A stretch of 64,000 nt of DNA, from assembly GCA_905183005.1 (NCBI GenBank), contig CAJJDO010000158.1, forward strand, positions 124,001 through 188,000, read 5' to 3'. This DNA is from Paramecium pentaurelia (Eukaryota; Ciliophora; Oligohymenophorea; Peniculida; Parameciidae). This document shows positions 61,753-64,000 of the stretch, one piece after another; the stretch's first letter is position 1; each line of letters starts with the position of its first letter. The position numbers and the translations under genes were made by a program. The notes under the pieces are model-generated. The model was not told where the DNA came from, made no database searches, and saw only the letters and a program-made list of their open reading frames with translations.

Positions 61753-62413
61753 ATGGGTGAGATTGTCCCTAATCAGCTATTCGTCGCTGGATACAGTCGT
61801 AACAAAGTGACTGATGAAAGAGATGTTAAGGAAATCTTTAGAAAATATGCCTCAGTCAAAGAAGTTGCATATAAAGGTTCATATTCTTTCATTGTAATCT
61901 TTCCATCTTATCAGACTTTCAATAGCGAAGCTGAAGCTTAAGAGGCACTTAAAGAGACCAATGGAATGGCATATAATGGTCAGAAACTCAAAGTTGACAT
62001 TGTTGATAAACGCAAAAGTCGAAAAACTGGACCATCTGAGGGTGATTAATGTTTCAAATGCAATAAAGGTGGCCATTGGTATTAATTTTATTTGATTCTT
62101 AACAGGGCTAGAGATTGTCCTAATGGCAGATCCCCTCATAGAAGTAGAAGATATTCAAATTCCAGATCTAGGTAGATTATTTATCTATATCAATTCTAGA
62201 CGTCATAGAAGGAGATCTGATTCTCGTTCTTATTCTTCATAGTCTTCTTCAAGATCTAGAAGAAAAAATAGATCCTCCAGAAATAAACATAGACATAGTA
62301 GAAGTAGAAGTCCGAAAAGACAAGAAAAACCCAAAAAGAGAAGCATCAGTAGAAAAAGATCACCCTCTGATTCATAATCATCTAAACGTGCTAATTCAGA
62401 CTCAAAGTCTTGA
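61753..62413 (+). CDS. RRM, zinc-knuckle and SR-domain splicing factor
   Basis: 194 aa with introns of 21, 27 and 28 nt. An N-terminal RRM: NQLFVAGYSRNKVTDERDVK (RNP-2 in LFVAGY), EIFRKYASVKEVAYKGSYSF (RNP-1 position reads GSYSFITF), ALKETNGMAYNGQKLKVDI. Then one CCHC knuckle, CFKCNKGGHWARDCP, interrupted by intron 2. Then an Arg-Ser tail (SRSYSSQSSSRSRRKNRSSR and more). This order matches SRSF7/RSZ-type SR proteins, which bind pre-mRNA and promote spliceosome assembly, a fitting partner for a genome full of tiny introns. Without the three introns the frame would break in each domain. Confidence 0.9.
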
Positions 62414-62505
62414 ATAAGAATGGGAAAAAAACACATTTTATTCATCAAAAAATTTTAACATATTATAATTGTAATAGTTAGTTACTCTCCTATGCACAAA
62501 ATTAA

Positions 62506-63977
62506 TCATTACAATCTTACACCTTTTACAATACCAGACTTAATTGCTCCCTCTCCTACATAATTAGAAGTTACAGGACTAAATAAATACTCATTATTAC
62601 TTCTTTATGTATTTGTTTTAACTCTTTAATTTATAAAGTGCTTTTTCATACTTTAACTTATGTTTTACTCTTGAATTCTTAATTCTATTACCTCTTCTCC
62701 TCCTCATCAATGAAATATTCTATAATTCTCTAAAATTATAATTACCTTCAACATAACATAAGTAATCTTTCTTGGATCATCCTCTCCTACTTCATGTAAT
62801 TTTTATATTTTATTTAATTTTTAGAAATTCTCAAGTCTTTCAACCTTCTTCTCTTCTTTCTTCTATTTCTTCTTATCTTTAATCCTCTTTAAATTTTCTT
62901 CATAAATCTCATCCATTCCTCCCTCTTCTAAATTTTCATCAACATCCTTCATTGCCTCTAACATGTCACCAGAATTTACTGATATTCTCGATTCCTCACT
63001 ATCTTATTCTTTATTTTCATTTTTCTTATGAGTTCTATCAACATCTTCTAATAACTTCTTAATTTTTGAAATCTTCTTTTCATCTACATCTTCTCTATTA
63101 TTATTATTATAAATAGTCTTCAACTTCCTCTTCAAACTAAGAGTGTCTTATCCTTCTTCTTATTTTGTTGTCTACTTCTTTCTCTTTACTTCATTCTTTT
63201 TTGCAGATTCTTACTTTTCTTTCTAATCAATATTCATTTATATTAATTGAGCATATTTCTCATAATTACTACTCTCCTCTATTAACTCCTTCATATCATT
63301 AATCTTTTTAAAAATAGGATGATGTTAACTTAATCTTGTCCTTGCTCTCAAATGTAAATAAAACCATAACAATCCAAAATAACTTTACATTAATTCAACT
63401 CTTATAGTTAAATACTTTTTAATTTCTGTTCCTTTTTCCCTCTTGCAATTCCTCTTTAATATTTTTATCTCCTTTCCAATAATACTAATTTCCTTAAGGA
63501 TTCCTTTCAATTCTGGCCAACCTTTTAATACAATATTATTTAATTCTTTAACATCCATTTTCTCTATTATTTCAGGTTCTATTCCAATTTCTTCACTTAA
63601 ACATTGCAATCCAATCAAATTGTATTCATTTGATAATTACTTCATTTTCTATTCAATTTCTTATTACTCTTAATCTATATTCACATCCCAAACATCAGTA
63701 TCCTAAATCTTCTTTGCTGCTTATAATTACAATGCTTTGGCTTCCATCTCTTCCTCCAATTCAGCATCTGAATCTCCTGACTCTGCATCATCCTTATAAT
63801 ATTTAGCTTTATTTTTTCCCCAATTCTCTATAAGATTAAATTACTCATTTTACATTTCTCTTATGCAAATGCATTTATTTTCTCCTTCTTATTCTGACTA
63901 AGATACTTCTAATTAACTTCTTTATCCTCTTCTTCACTTTGAACACCACTTACAATCGATGATGAGATTTCAGACAT
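62506..63977 (-). CDS. Sas10/Utp3-like small-subunit processome protein
   Basis: About 463 aa with introns of 26, 26 and about 28 nt. N-terminus acidic (MSEISSSIVSGVQSEEEDKE), a helical core with SYFGLLWFYLHLRARTRLSQ and HHPIFKKINDMKELIEESSN, which is the Sas10/Utp3/LCP5 region (LLxYYLxLxxxxxx..HPVxxRLxxLRxxLEK), a Lys/Glu-rich coil, and the C-terminal Sas10 signature: RRRRGNRIKNSRVKHKLKYE and NYVGEGAIKSGIVKGVRL. It acts in the nucleolus in early 18S rRNA processing. The splice joining the last two pieces is uncertain: the 28-nt option removes part of a conserved basic helix. Confidence 0.8.
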
Positions 63978-64000
63978 TAATTAAAATTAATAAATACCAA

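Noticed and set aside
63443..63673. Forward open frame opposite the Sas10-like gene
   Set aside because: The reverse frame has the Sas10 pattern; this is its antisense shadow.
1..64000. Search for tRNA, rRNA, transposon ends, CRISPR arrays and telomere repeats
   Set aside because: No cloverleaf-like GC-rich segment, no G4T2/G3T3-type telomere run, no terminal inverted repeats and no spaced identical repeats were seen.
1..64000. Retained germline eliminated sequences (TA-flanked IESs)
   Set aside because: TA...TA short elements cannot be told apart from AT-rich spacer by eye; no coding region needed an excision other than GT..AG introns.

Overview
This is nuclear DNA from a ciliate, most like the somatic (macronuclear) genome of Paramecium or a close relative among the Oligohymenophorea. 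TAA and TAG occur throughout conserved domains where glutamine is expected, and every completed gene ends in TGA. Genes carry tiny introns, mostly 20-32 nt, beginning GTA and ending TAG. The DNA is very AT-rich and packed with genes on both strands, with gaps often under 100 bp. With a standard code nearly all genes look broken, so models here use TAA/TAG=Gln, TGA=stop, and splice only where a GT..AG micro-intron restores frame. For most complete models the spliced length divides by three.

Layout. 1-2440 (-): a ciliate membrane-protein family member cut by the window edge, with a damaged upstream paralogue. 2780-10980 (-): a giant (about 2702 aa) polycystin-1/REJ-like membrane protein with dozens of CxxC-type Cys-rich repeats. 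10981-13583: an unusually long gene-poor gap. 13584-21811 (+): a second giant (2732 aa), secreted, with about ten copies of a LamG/concanavalin-like module, the most novel object here. 22553-31876: VDAC porin, PDK1 kinase, a Ulp1-like protein with apparently lost catalytic residues, a Cdc20/Cdh1 APC/C activator, a small unknown gene, an Atg8 and a coiled-coil protein. 31903-39201: four unknown genes, a minimal DIX-domain protein and a membrane-anchored aspartic protease. 39360-43724: an IQ plus DUF4378 (TRM-like) protein and a small unknown gene, in a region where 1123 bp are repeated exactly on either side of a single N, almost certainly an assembly error. 44000-48828: a small secreted protein, a double-thioredoxin zinc protein, a Myb protein. 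48829-49825: AT-rich spacer. 49826-58512: DEDDy exonuclease, myotubularin phosphatase, an unknown protein, a PP1 inhibitor-2-like protein, an SK-type K+ channel, a protein kinase. 58610-63977: KATNIP-like ciliary protein, an RRM/zinc-knuckle/SR splicing factor, and the SSU-processome protein Sas10/Utp3.

There is no operon logic: neighbours are functionally mixed. Recurring themes are the large cell surface (two giant ectodomain proteins, tandem membrane proteins, a K+ channel), cilia and microtubules (KATNIP, DUF4378, coiled coil) and phosphoinositide/kinase signalling (PDK1, myotubularin, inhibitor-2). I saw no tRNA, rRNA, transposon, telomere or CRISPR array. Small exon borders and some start codons are uncertain because they were inferred by eye.
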